Both the position numbers and the translations under genes were made by a program. This document shows, in pieces, positions 28,535-36,675 of a stretch of DNA of 64,000 nt. This DNA comes from Paenibacillus sp. DMB5 (GTDB lineage Bacteria > Bacillota > Bacilli > Paenibacillales > Paenibacillaceae), in NCBI RefSeq assembly GCF_001517085.1, contig NZ_LRAC01000168.1, positions 101,897 to 165,896 of the forward strand, read 5' to 3'. The notes beneath the pieces are model-generated. The model was not told the origin of the DNA, did no database searches, and worked only from the letters and a program-made list of their open reading frames with translations. Each line of letters begins with the position of its first letter. Position 1 is the first letter of the stretch.

Positions 28535-28972
28535 TTATAATGATTCCTGCGCCTGAGCTTGCGATTGACGCGAAACGACCTTCTCGCAGTATTCAATAAT
28601 CTGGCTCCGGCGGACAATACCGATGAAACGGTTCATATCATCGACCACCGGCACGAAATTCTGCACCTTGGCCAGATTAATCAGATCCTCCATATCAGCA
28701 TCAATGGATACCGGCAGATTATTCATCCGCAGCGGCACATCCTTAAGCAGAAATTTGGAAGCATTCTCAAAAGTAACCGTTCCGCCTGAATCCTTCATGT
28801 ACCACAGCAGATCGCCTTCTGTCACCGTTCCGGCGTATTCTCCGTTTCTGTTAAGAATCGGTACAGCAGTATAGCGGTGAAATTCCATCCTTTCCAGGGT
28901 CTGGCGCAGCGTCGAATCCAGTGTAACGCAGGCCACCTCCTGCTTGGGAAGTAAAAAAAACGCAATATTCAT
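28535..28972 (-). CDS. CBS-domain pair protein
   Basis: A 145-residue protein made of two CBS motifs (about 10-65 and 75-135; AVPILNRNGEYAGTVTEGDL and FVPVVDDMNRFIGIVRR). CBS pairs bind adenine nucleotides. GAGGAGG precedes the ATG. The nearby gdpP, and the fact that stand-alone CBS proteins such as DarB/CbpB bind c-di-AMP, make a c-di-AMP sensor role plausible but unproven. The 180 bases between it and the MazG-like gene hold GC-rich partial repeats without a clear terminator. Confidence 0.85.
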   Translation of the reverse strand: MNIAFFLLPKQEVACVTLDSTLRQTLERMEFHRYTAVPILNRNGEYAGTVTEGDLLWYMKDSGGTVTFENASKFLLKDVPLRMNNLPVSIDADMEDLINLAKVQNFVPVVDDMNRFIGIVRRSQIIEYCEKVVSRQSQAQAQESL

Positions 28973-29085
28973 CTCTGATCCTCCTCAAAGAATTCCGAAG
29001 GAATTAACCCTGCTTCTAAGGGCACCCGTAATCATACGTTTCACCCGGCGAGTCGTTCCATTTCATTATACCACGAAGACAGTAA

Positions 29086-29118
29086 GCAGCAGCCACTAAC
29101 ATTACACATGGCTGCTGC
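29086..29118 (-). terminator. Strong hairpin after the LCP gene
   Basis: A perfect 10-bp stem GCAGCAGCCA/TGGCTGCTGC with a 13-base loop, 30 bases past the LCP stop. There is no real T run on the minus strand, so termination is likely but not certain. Confidence 0.5.
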
Positions 29119-29147
29119 ATTTATACTTCTATGGTATTTACGTGCGG

Positions 29148-30185
29148 TTATTCTGCTGTTGCTGTAGCCTTCGGCTCCAGTGCATTTGCCGCTTTGCCGG
29201 GCTCAATCAGCTGGCTGACCGGTGTGCTGGCATTCATCCAGTTATCGATCATGGCCTGCGCCTCACTCAAATCCTCTTCATCAACGATGTCATAATACAC
29301 ACCGTCAATTTTTTTGCCTTCACCCATAACGGTAAAGCTGGAGATATCCATGTCCTTGCCGCCCATGAACTTCTTGGCCAGGCTGATAATCAGCGAAGGC
29401 TCCATGTCTGTCTTGAAATTCTCACCCATAATATCAAGCAGCTCAGGGATTTTGCCAATCTGGCTGATCGATAACATTTTATTCGCAACCACATCAATAA
29501 AGACCTGCTGGCGCTTGGTCCGGTTAAAATCACTGTCCTCCCGGTAACGGGTATAGTTGAGCGCCTCTTCACCGCTGTAATTGGATTTGCCGCCTACAAT
29601 AGTGAATTTCTCATGATCGGCGCCTTTATTGACAATATCCTTCTTGATGGGCAGCGGAACGCCGCCAATGGCATCAACTGCATCCTTCAGGCCCTGGAAG
29701 TTAATTGTGGCATAATATTGGATATCATGTCCGAGCAGTGCCTCCAGTGTATCTTTGGCCATCTGCTGGCCGCCAAATGCATAGGCATGGGTAATTTTGT
29801 CTTTTTTGTTGTCCCTGTGTCCGATGATTTCCGTGTACGTATCACGGGGAATAGAGATCAGCAGGAGCTTGTAATCCTCCGGCCGGACAACGGCGTAGAT
29901 CATCGTATCCGAACGCGCAGTTTCATTACCGCGCTGATCCGTTCCGAGCAGCATCAGGGAGAACGGGTCGCTTTTGAAGACGACAGGCTCCGGTTTAACA
30001 GCAGTCTGGCTGTCCTTAACAAGCGGCACGTATGACTCCTTTTCGAGCTTCGCCTCTACCCGGTCAGAGAGGAACAGGTCAAAAGCCAGCACTGCAAGCT
30101 GCTTCTGAAACAGAAACCCTCCCAAGATGATGACTGCTACCGCTATAAGGGCTATATACCTTTTCTTCAGCTTTTTCATATTCAT
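29148..30185 (-). CDS. LytR-CpsA-Psr family wall-polymer ligase
   Basis: About 345 residues. One N-terminal helix (YIALIAVAVIILGGFLF) then an extracellular LCP domain with LLGTDQRGNETARSDTM, SIPRDTYTEI and the late RYREDSDFNRTKRQQ containing the conserved arginines. LCP enzymes attach teichoic acids or other glycopolymers from lipid carriers to peptidoglycan. I chose the ATG at 30185, 8 bases after AAGGA; a TTG one codon earlier and an ATG two codons later are alternatives. Confidence 0.92.
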   Translation of the reverse strand: MNMKKLKKRYIALIAVAVIILGGFLFQKQLAVLAFDLFLSDRVEAKLEKESYVPLVKDSQTAVKPEPVVFKSDPFSLMLLGTDQRGNETARSDTMIYAVVRPEDYKLLLISIPRDTYTEIIGHRDNKKDKITHAYAFGGQQMAKDTLEALLGHDIQYYATINFQGLKDAVDAIGGVPLPIKKDIVNKGADHEKFTIVGGKSNYSGEEALNYTRYREDSDFNRTKRQQVFIDVVANKMLSISQIGKIPELLDIMGENFKTDMEPSLIISLAKKFMGGKDMDISSFTVMGEGKKIDGVYYDIVDEEDLSEAQAMIDNWMNASTPVSQLIEPGKAANALEPKATATAE

Positions 30186-30188
30186 CAA

Positions 30189-30511
30189 ATGATTCCTTCT
30201 TTATTGTGGAATATAATCATTGCTTGCGATCTATTTACAATGGCTGCCTGCGGCTTGCCAGGCGCTCATCTCCGGACTTCTCTCGGCTGTCGTTCATCTG
30301 CCCCATTCGGTATTAGTGTTCCCCCTTTCAGGAATTAGGGTCGTTCTAATTGTAGAATAAACTTGGAAAACGGCTTTGACACAAACAATATTTCTATTGT
30401 AATCACTTGGCCTCTAAAAAGAAATAACAAAAAACGACAATTTTGATGCTGCAGCAGCCGTTCATTCCTAAAGTATATGACGCGCTAAATCCGCTTTTGA
30501 TTTTATTTTCA
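30189..30511. other. Intergenic region upstream of the LCP gene
   Basis: About 320 bases without a convincing ORF. AT-rich stretches near 30210-30240 and 30340-30430 could hold the LCP promoter on the minus strand, but I could not fix -35/-10 boxes. Confidence 0.4.
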
Positions 30512-30573
30512 CAAAAAAAAAGCAAAACCTTCCGGACCGCAGCCTTTCTGCCGCTGATCCTTCAGGTTCTGCT
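30512..30573 (-). terminator. Strong terminator after the oppA-like gene
   Basis: A long stem (AGCAGAACCT pairing with AGGTTTTGCT, further inner pairs) is followed by nine T on the minus strand, 18 bases from the stop codon. Confidence 0.9.
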
Positions 30574-30590
30574 AAACTATTCTGCACATT

Positions 30591-32298
30591 TTATTTAATC
30601 CACCATTTATCCGGCTCATTGATATTGCTTATGGAGTTGACCCGCACGCCCTGCAGGCGTTTGCTCACGGCGGTAATGTTCATCCGTTCCGCGAAAAAGA
30701 TCATCGGCACCTCTTCATTGATCAGCTGCTGCCATTCATGGTAGACCTGCTTGCGGTAATCCCTGTCATAAGCTTTGGCCTGCACGCCTTCAAGGATCAG
30801 CTCTTCGCTTCGCTCTGATGACCAGCGGGAATAATTCCACAGATCAGATGCACGCCACAGCCCGGATGGGTCAGGATCACTGGCGAGCCCCCATACTCCA
30901 TTGAAGACCTCCACCGTAGGATCATCGTTTTCAACCGCTTCGTAAAAGGTGTTCAAATCCTTGAGCTTGCCCCCATTAAGCTGCACATTAAGGCCGATGT
31001 CGCGCCAGTTCTGCATAACCGCCTGCGTCCGCTCTTCCGCTGTAGCGTTCCCGCTCATCGCATCATAGTGGATAATAAGCTTTTGTCCCTGCGGATCTTC
31101 ACGCCAGCCGTCGCCGTCAATATCGGTATACCCCGCTTCCTGCAGCAGTGTCATCGCCTTCTGCGGATCATAGGGATACGTGTTAATTTCGGTGTCCGGT
31201 ATTTTGGCCCAGCTGGTGCTAGGGATCGGCGTTTCAATCAGTTCACCGAGACCGTAAGAGAAGCGGTCTATAATACCCTGCCGGTCCAGCGCATAATACA
31301 TGGCCTGCCGCAGGCGCTTATCAGCGAACTTAGGGTTGTCCATCACATTCTGCCGGGCTGACTCGTCCCAGTGTCCGAATTTGAAGCCTATGTATTCGTA
31401 TGACAGCTCTGCCGATTGCATTAGCGTTATGTTATCAAGCTGTTGAAGTGCAGAATACGTATCCCTTGGTACAGTACCGATATCAATGCTGCCATCTTCC
31501 AGCAGTCCGGTTAACTCTTCGTCCCCGACGACTTTATAGTCAACTCCGTCGAGCAGCGCCTTACCTTTGTAATAGTTATCGAATCTCTTCATCCGGACAA
31601 GCTGGCCGGGCTGAATCTCTGTCACCTCAAAAGGTCCGATACCGATTGGCCTCTTGCGCACCTGGTCGCTGTCCGCCATATCCTTGACTGCGACTCCCTC
31701 AAAATATTTTTTGTTCATCGGATACGGCCACAGATTATCGATTGTATTCACCCGGGCAGAGTTTACTGTAATCCTCAGCGTATACGGGTCGATGACCTTG
31801 ACTCCCGCCAATTCGTCCGTTTCTCCCCGGTGATAGGCCTCGGCCCCTTTAATCATCTCTACACTATAGTATCTGGAACCCGTATAATCAGGACTGGCAA
31901 TGGTCTCTAGTGCAAATTTCCAGTCCTCAACCGTCAGCTCATCACCGTTATGCCAGCGGACACCAGGCCTGATTTTGAAGGTAAACACGGTATGATCTTC
32001 GGATTCCTTCCAGGATGCAATATTGGGTACGGTCGTCAGGTCATCTCTTACCGTGAACATGCCTTCCGTAATGAAATCCAGCACATTGGAATCATCCTCC
32101 CCTTCAAAAAAAGGCGGGTTCAAACATTCCCTGAAAAGGAGAGGTATAAGCATAGGTAACTGTACCGCCTGACACAGCTTTCTCTTCAACTTTATTGTAA
32201 CGTACCGCGTAGGAATTACTGCTTGTCCCTGCGCCATTGCATGCTGTCAATATACAGGTAATGAGCAGCAGCAAAATGCCGATCTTGGATTTATGCAT
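30591..32298 (-). pseudogene. Peptide/nickel-type solute-binding lipoprotein (one frameshift near the N terminus)
   Basis: A family 5 extracellular solute-binding protein (OppA/DppA type). The first 64 residues from 32298 hold a lipoprotein signal with lipobox LTAC (Cys20) and read into a stop just after AFF. The rest, from about 32106 to 30591, continues in another frame with FTFKIRPGVRWHNGDELTVEDW. Removing one T from the T7 run (A7 at 32106-32112) joins them as FEPAFFEGEDDS and gives 568 residues, a normal size. No permease genes lie nearby, so the ABC partner is elsewhere or absent. Sequencing error is likelier than decay. Confidence 0.83.
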
Positions 32299-32535
32299 GT
32301 AGTTCTTCCTTTCTTAGGTACACCCTGATAATGTAAGCGTTTTCCAACGAATATTATTTTAAATCATATTCCGTTAAATTCCAATTACATTCCATATTAA
32401 GTTATATATATCATACACTGCGTAAATTTTTTATATATAAATTTTATCAGCTACAACTTAGAGAATAACGAATAATGCCCGGAATGGGAAGTCAATAATT
32501 GGAGGACGCACGTTTGGAAACTATATTTGCAGCCT

Positions 32536-32560
32536 AAAAAGCCTGCCTTTTCAGGCAGGC
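32536..32560 (-). terminator. Terminator after the MutS2-like gene
   Basis: The stem GCCTGCC/GGCAGGC with a 6-base loop, followed by TTTTT on the minus strand, 20 bases after the stop. Confidence 0.88.
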
Positions 32561-32580
32561 CTAAGCGTTCTGCAGACGGT

Positions 32581-34536
32581 TTATACCTCTTCCTCCGTAT
32601 GGATAATGCTAAGTCCTTCTACATGTCTTTTCCGCATCAGCTTGCGCTTTTTCCGGTTTTCCTTAGTCTCGAACAGAATATCAAAGTCATAGTCCTCCGG
32701 ATACAGCTCATCTTTTGACAGGTACGGCTTCAGACGTTTATGGTTTATGCGCATTTTCTCCTTCTGGACCATCACCCCGACAATGCCCATGCTGTCCTGT
32801 CTGGCATAGACAATTCCCGTCCGGTTAAGGGAAGTAATGTATACTGCATCACCGATTTCAAAGCCGGTTTCCGCTGTTTTACCGTTCTTCGGGTGACTGC
32901 TGTCCTCTTCCTCCTCCTGAAATCCGTCTTGAGTGCTTCCGGGCGTTTTATAACCGGGATTCGGCTTAAGGGCTGCCTTTCGTCCAACACCGCTGATACG
33001 GCTTCCAGGTGTCCGCTGCTGCTCTGTAAGCTCATGGGACCGCCGGATTACCTCACCCGGAATGCCGAGCTTCTCGGCAATCTGCAGGGCATAGCTTTCG
33101 CCTGCCTCACCGATGGTCAGCTTATACAGCGGCTGCAGCGTATGCTTATCAAACTCCATCCGCGCATTTTCGAATCCCGGTGTAGAAGCGGCGAATGCTT
33201 TTAACTCATTAAAATGAGTGGTCACAATTATATTGGCCCCCTTGCGGTTCAGCTCTTCAAGTATAGCAATGGAAAGGGCAAAGCCCTCACCCGGGTCCGT
33301 ACCGGCGGCCAGCTCATCGATCAGCAGCAGTACGTCCCTGCCTGCAGCACGCAGCATGCCCTCAATGCTCTTCATCTGGGCCGAGAAGGTGCTGAGCGAC
33401 TGGGTCAGGCTCTGGCCGTCTCCGATCACACTGATAATGTCCCGGAATACAGCAAAGTCACTATGCTCCTCCACAGGAACGAGCAGTCCGGATTGCGCCA
33501 TGGCTGCCAGCAGCCCGAGTGTTTTGAGTACAACGGTTTTTCCGCCGGTATTAGGGCCTGTGACGATCAGCGATTTATAGCCGTGACCGAACTCCAGGCT
33601 GACCGGTACCATATCCTTCAGCTCGGGATGCCTGCCTCCATTCATCCGGAACCATCCCCGCTCATTCAGCGCAACATTCCGCGCCCCTATACTCCTGGCA
33701 TATTTAGCCTTGGCAAAGATGAAATCGTAGGTGCCCGTTACTTCAATATTAATGCGCAGCGCCTCCTGCTCGCGTTCTACAAGGCCGCTCAGCATGCTCA
33801 GGATAATGCCCTCCTCTCTCGCCTCCTCAGCTGTGAGAAGCTCCAACTCGCCCTGGAGGGCGGCAACCTCATAAGGCTCTACGAATACCGTCTGCCCGCT
33901 TGTCGACTGATCGAGCACAGCCCCTTTTACCTGCTTATGATACTCCCTCTTCACGGGTATAACGTACCTGCCGCCCCGCATACTGACCAGACTCTCCTGC
34001 AGGATAGACTGATGCCGGGCCATAATGCTCTCCAGCTTGCGCTGCAGCCGCTCCTTAGCCACTGTCAGCCGTTTCCGCACCCGCTCCAGCCCTTTGCTGG
34101 CCTGGCTTTCAATGACACCAAACCGGATGCAGCGGTCGATTTCATCCCTCAGCTGCCGCAGCTCCTGCAGTGAAGCCCCGTAGGCCGCAATTCTCGGTGA
34201 GCTCTGCTCCTTGGAGGCCATGTATTTGCGGAGTTGGCTGCAACTGTTCAGAAAGGTTGCAATGGCTGTGAAGTCCTGCTCATTGTATAAATATCCCGTC
34301 CCCATCAGCGAGATAATCCATTCAATGCCTTCAAGGGACGGCAACGGCACGCTTGCCCCGCGCTCCAGCAGCTCCTTGGCCTCCTCCGTTTCTTCCAGTG
34401 CCCGCTGTATTGCCGGAAGATAAACCATCGGGGCAAGCTCCCCTGCCAGCCTCTTCCCTTCATAGGAAACCGCGTACCGCGTAACCTCACCTTTAATTCC
34501 CTCATATCCGAGTGTGCACAGACTTTCTGTATTCAC
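32581..34536 (-). CDS. MutS2-like ATPase lacking a recognisable Smr domain
   Basis: A 651-residue protein starting at GTG 34536, with AAGGAGG 7 bases upstream; an in-frame frame extension to 34719 crosses two terminators and is unlikely. The MutS2 clamp/lever region and ATPase are clear: Walker A TGPNTGGKTVVLK, Walker B LLIDELAAGTDPGEG, and TTHFNELKAF. A KOW-like segment (GDAVYITSLNRTGIVYA) follows near 560. The protein then ends in a basic tail (ENRKKRKLMRKR) where typical MutS2, about 785 residues, has the Smr nuclease domain. Bacillus MutS2 splits collided ribosomes through its ATPase and KOW parts, so an Smr-less form could keep that role. Preceded by an unusual attenuator-like leader. 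Confidence 0.85.
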   Translation of the reverse strand: MNTESLCTLGYEGIKGEVTRYAVSYEGKRLAGELAPMVYLPAIQRALEETEEAKELLERGASVPLPSLEGIEWIISLMGTGYLYNEQDFTAIATFLNSCSQLRKYMASKEQSSPRIAAYGASLQELRQLRDEIDRCIRFGVIESQASKGLERVRKRLTVAKERLQRKLESIMARHQSILQESLVSMRGGRYVIPVKREYHKQVKGAVLDQSTSGQTVFVEPYEVAALQGELELLTAEEAREEGIILSMLSGLVEREQEALRINIEVTGTYDFIFAKAKYARSIGARNVALNERGWFRMNGGRHPELKDMVPVSLEFGHGYKSLIVTGPNTGGKTVVLKTLGLLAAMAQSGLLVPVEEHSDFAVFRDIISVIGDGQSLTQSLSTFSAQMKSIEGMLRAAGRDVLLLIDELAAGTDPGEGFALSIAILEELNRKGANIIVTTHFNELKAFAASTPGFENARMEFDKHTLQPLYKLTIGEAGESYALQIAEKLGIPGEVIRRSHELTEQQRTPGSRISGVGRKAALKPNPGYKTPGSTQDGFQEEEEDSSHPKNGKTAETGFEIGDAVYITSLNRTGIVYARQDSMGIVGVMVQKEKMRINHKRLKPYLSKDELYPEDYDFDILFETKENRKKRKLMRKRHVEGLSIIHTEEEV

Positions 34537-34587
34537 TGATAATCCTCCTTTTTCCCTGCCTGTAGTATGAACAGCTCCTGATAACGC

Positions 34588-34624
34588 AAAAAAGGGCAAA
34601 GACTGCACAATGCAGTCCTTGCCC
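34588..34624 (-). terminator. Second leader terminator before the MutS2-like gene
   Basis: A near-perfect 14-bp stem (GGGCAAGGACTGCA pairing with TGCAGTCTTTGCCC) is followed by six T on the minus strand. It lies 52 bases upstream of the GTG start, so it would block expression unless prevented from forming. A GGGGCAA just upstream (34636-34642 region) could compete for the same 3' arm. Confidence 0.88.
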
Positions 34625-34657
34625 TCACTTAGATGGTATTGCCCCTTTGGAAAATAG

Positions 34658-34684
34658 AAAAAACCGCGCTCAAGAGCACGGTTT
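34658..34684 (-). terminator. First leader terminator before the MutS2-like gene
   Basis: A 10-bp stem (AACCGTGCTC with GAGCGCGGTT, one wobble) followed by a T-rich tail on the minus strand. It would end the upstream structured RNA at about 34658. Confidence 0.88.
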
Positions 34685-34859
34685 ATCACAAAGAGAACAA
34701 TAGCCCAAAAAGAGGCCAATGTTGACGCTTCGCGTGTTCTTAACTAATCATCCACCATGAACACAGGTGATAAGTATGCTATCGCACATACTTAAACAGA
34801 GCAAGCCCTCAGCCAAGACTGAACCTGCTAATGCCTATCTTCAGGTGATATGAAATTGC

Positions 34860-34883
34860 TTAGTTAAGAACGCTCACCGACAT
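34860..34883 (-). CDS. Possible 7-residue leader peptide
   Basis: ATG at 34883 opens a frame encoding MSVSVLN and a TAA at 34860-34862. AAAGGGGA lies about 8 bases upstream, a good ribosome-binding site. The last codons and the stop form the 5' strand of the closing stem of the leader RNA, as in ribosome-mediated attenuators of antibiotic-resistance genes. No experimental support is available here. Confidence 0.45.
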   Translation of the reverse strand: MSVSVLN

Positions 34884-34915
34884 CAAAATTTCCCCTTTTG
34901 TTATAGGATACCTGT

Positions 34916-34944
34916 AATTTACTACATTCCGCTGATCACGTCAA
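34916..34944 (-). promoter_or_regulatory. Promoter of the leader RNA
   Basis: On the minus strand TTGACG (34939-34944) and TAAATT (34916-34921) are spaced by 17 bases, a good sigma-A arrangement. The -35 box overlaps the stop codon of the upstream VOC gene. Transcription should begin near 34908. Confidence 0.6.
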
Positions 34945-35315
34945 TTGCCGGAGAAATAATTAAATACCCAGGTAATGCCGTTTTTAACATCTGATACTTG
35001 TCCATGAAGCGCCCCGAAAAAGGTCTTCTGCAGCTCTACCTGAACTTTACCGCCGTCTTCAACCAGTCTGGCATAGATGGCACGCAGCTCTTCTTCGCTC
35101 TCCAGTGCCATAATGATGCTGACATTGGCTGTCTTGGCACCTCGGCCGTAATCATCCGAGAAATGAATCAGGCTGGAGCCCAGGTGCAGCTCCGCATGCA
35201 GCAGCTTGCCGTTATGCTCGTTCAGCACCTTAATTTCGCCGCCGAATACGCTCTGGTAGTAATCGGCCGATTCACGCACATTTTCAATTATTACATAAGG
35301 GCTTGCACTGATCAT
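34941..35315 (-). CDS. VOC (glyoxalase-fold) family protein
   Basis: A 124-residue single-domain protein of the vicinal-oxygen-chelate superfamily, PhnB-like, from the ATG at 35315 (MISASPYVIIENVRESADYYQ) with GGAGG 7 bases upstream. The pattern ADYYQSVFGG and HAELHLGSSLIHFSDD is typical. Substrate unknown; such proteins may bind drugs or toxic metabolites. The 3' end hosts the promoter of the downstream leader RNA. Confidence 0.83.
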   Translation of the reverse strand: MISASPYVIIENVRESADYYQSVFGGEIKVLNEHNGKLLHAELHLGSSLIHFSDDYGRGAKTANVSIIMALESEEELRAIYARLVEDGGKVQVELQKTFFGALHGQVSDVKNGITWVFNYFSGN

Positions 35316-35481
35316 GGTTATGCCTCCAGGATTTTTAATTGGACAGCTGCTGTGTGCACCGTCTTTGCTTATTATATACAATTGCTGTGATAGCTACCAA
35401 GGCTTAATAAGCCTATCTATAAGATTGCTGAACACACCAAACAACCCCGCACAGGTACATTGAGGGGCTCTCATAACAATC

Positions 35482-35509
35482 AAAAAAGCAGCCGGCTTAG
35501 CCGGCTGCT
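35482..35509 (-). terminator. Terminator of the rpsF-ssb-rpsR operon
   Basis: A perfect AGCAGCCGGC/GCCGGCTGCT stem with a 3-base loop followed by six T on the minus strand. Confidence 0.92.
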
Positions 35510-35521
35510 TCATAAAACGTC

Positions 35522-35794
35522 CTACTCCGTTGTGTAAGGCAGCAGCGCGATTTGACGCGAGCGTTTTACAGCAATGGTCAGAGCGCGTTGGTATTTTGCA
35601 CTTGTACCAGTTACACGACGCGGCAGAATCTTTCCGCGTTCGCTGATGAACTTCTTGAGAAGCTCAGTGTCTTTATAGTCAATGTGAGTAATTTTGTTCA
35701 CAGTGAAGTAGCACACTTTTTTGCGCTTGTTGCGTCCACCACGACGTGCCGGTCTTTTGTCGTTGTCTCCGCCTTCTCTTTGTTTGAAAGCCAT
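35522..35794 (-). CDS. rpsR: 30S ribosomal protein S18
   Basis: A 90-residue basic protein. The conserved CYFTVNKITHIDYKD and RGKILPRRVTGTSAKYQR segments identify S18. Last gene of rpsF-ssb-rpsR. Only one Cys of the zinc-type motif is present, so it is probably the zinc-independent form. Confidence 0.97.
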   Translation of the reverse strand: MAFKQREGGDNDKRPARRGGRNKRKKVCYFTVNKITHIDYKDTELLKKFISERGKILPRRVTGTSAKYQRALTIAVKRSRQIALLPYTTE

Positions 35795-35815
35795 GTTCTT
35801 TTCAGTCCTTCCTTA

Positions 35816-36319
35816 TTAAAATGGCAAATCATCATCCGATATATCGATCGGTTTTCCATCGCCCGAAAAAGGATCTTGATTATTGTTGCTGCGCGAGAAA
35901 TTGTTGTTATTTCCGCGTGCACTGTTACCGCCGTTACCGCCGCCATAGGCAGGCTCTTCAGGCATACTTCCGCCACTTGCATTTCCGCCTTCACGGTTCT
36001 GCGAGGATTCCAGGAAACGGACGTTATCAGCAATAACTTCAGTTACGTATACACGTTTGCCTTCGTTATTCTCATAATTCCGTACTTGGATGCGTCCTTC
36101 TACGGCTGCCAGACGGCCTTTGCGCAAATAATTGGCACAGGTCTCAGCCAGCTGTCTCCAGGTTACTACCGGGATGAAGTCCGCTTCGCGTTCACCGTTC
36201 TGGCCCGTAAAGTTACGGTCTACGGCAAGCGTAAACTGTGTTACGGCAACACCAGCAGGAGTATAACGAAGTTCCGGGTCACGGGTCAACCGACCGATCA
36301 GAATGATACGGTTCAACAA
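35816..36319 (-). CDS. ssb: Single-stranded DNA-binding protein
   Basis: A 167-residue protein with an OB fold (about 1-105; MLNRIILIGRLTRDPELRYT), a disordered Gly/Asn-rich linker and the acidic C-terminal tip DISDDDLPF that binds repair partners. Translation begins at TTG 36319, since AAGGAGGGG precedes it and the family starts M-L-N; a second TTG follows directly. Middle gene of the operon. Protects DNA at forks. Confidence 0.97.
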   Translation of the reverse strand: MLNRIILIGRLTRDPELRYTPAGVAVTQFTLAVDRNFTGQNGEREADFIPVVTWRQLAETCANYLRKGRLAAVEGRIQVRNYENNEGKRVYVTEVIADNVRFLESSQNREGGNASGGSMPEEPAYGGGNGGNSARGNNNNFSRSNNNQDPFSGDGKPIDISDDDLPF

Positions 36320-36367
36320 TTCAATCCCCTCCTTATAGCGCGATTGGTTACAAAGCTTGTCTCGATC

Positions 36368-36652
36368 TTAGGCAACGTCGTTCGTAATGAGATAACGAAT
36401 AACTTCGTCGGAAATCTTCATGATACGCTCAAGCTCAGTAACTACTGCAGGTTCTGCAGTGAAGTTAACCAATACATAAACGCCATCACGGAATTTCTTG
36501 ATCTCATACGCAAGACGGCGTTTACCCTGCACATCGTGCTTTGTAATTTCCCCGCCGTTGGAGATGATGCCTTGGAATTTTTCGACTGCTGCTTGAACGG
36601 CTTCTTGTTCAATATCAGGACGAATAATGTACATCACTTCGTATTTGCGCAT
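36368..36652 (-). CDS. rpsF: 30S ribosomal protein S6
   Basis: A 94-residue protein from the ATG at 36652 (MRKYEVMYIIRPD), which has GGAGG 8 bases upstream; a GTG three codons earlier overlaps that site. The family pattern KRRLAYEIKKFRDGVYVLV is present. First gene of the operon; it forms a complex with S18 that can autoregulate the operon. Confidence 0.97.
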   Translation of the reverse strand: MRKYEVMYIIRPDIEQEAVQAAVEKFQGIISNGGEITKHDVQGKRRLAYEIKKFRDGVYVLVNFTAEPAVVTELERIMKISDEVIRYLITNDVA

Positions 36653-36675
36653 AAATTTCACCTCCTTATGGTCTT

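Larger units (their letters stand above)
34658..34908 (-). ncRNA. Structured leader RNA or free-standing ncRNA of unknown class
   Basis: About 250 nt from the predicted start near 34908 to the first terminator. A closing stem pairs 34860-34873 with 34732-34747 (TTCTTAACTAA and its complement, plus GCG with a 2-base bulge). Inside are hairpins ACCTG/CAGGT (34823-34846), TAAGTATG/CATACTTA (34771-34794) and ATCACC/GGTGGAT (34750-34771), giving a multibranch fold. I compared it by eye with T-box, SAM, TPP, FMN, glycine, 6S, tmRNA, SRP and RNase P signatures and found no convincing match; a 6S-like RNA is not fully excluded. Confidence 0.6.

Noticed and set aside
33214..34173. A 319-codon plus-strand frame opposite the MutS2-like gene
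   Set aside because: Antisense shadow of a well-supported gene.
34537..34719. An N-terminal extension of 61 codons for the MutS2-like protein
   Set aside because: It runs through both terminators; GTG 34536 has a canonical ribosome-binding site and matches the family N terminus.
34588..34908. T-box or known metabolite riboswitch in the MutS2-like leader
   Set aside because: No GGGTGGNACCGCG box or other class signature was seen, and the downstream gene is not a typical target.
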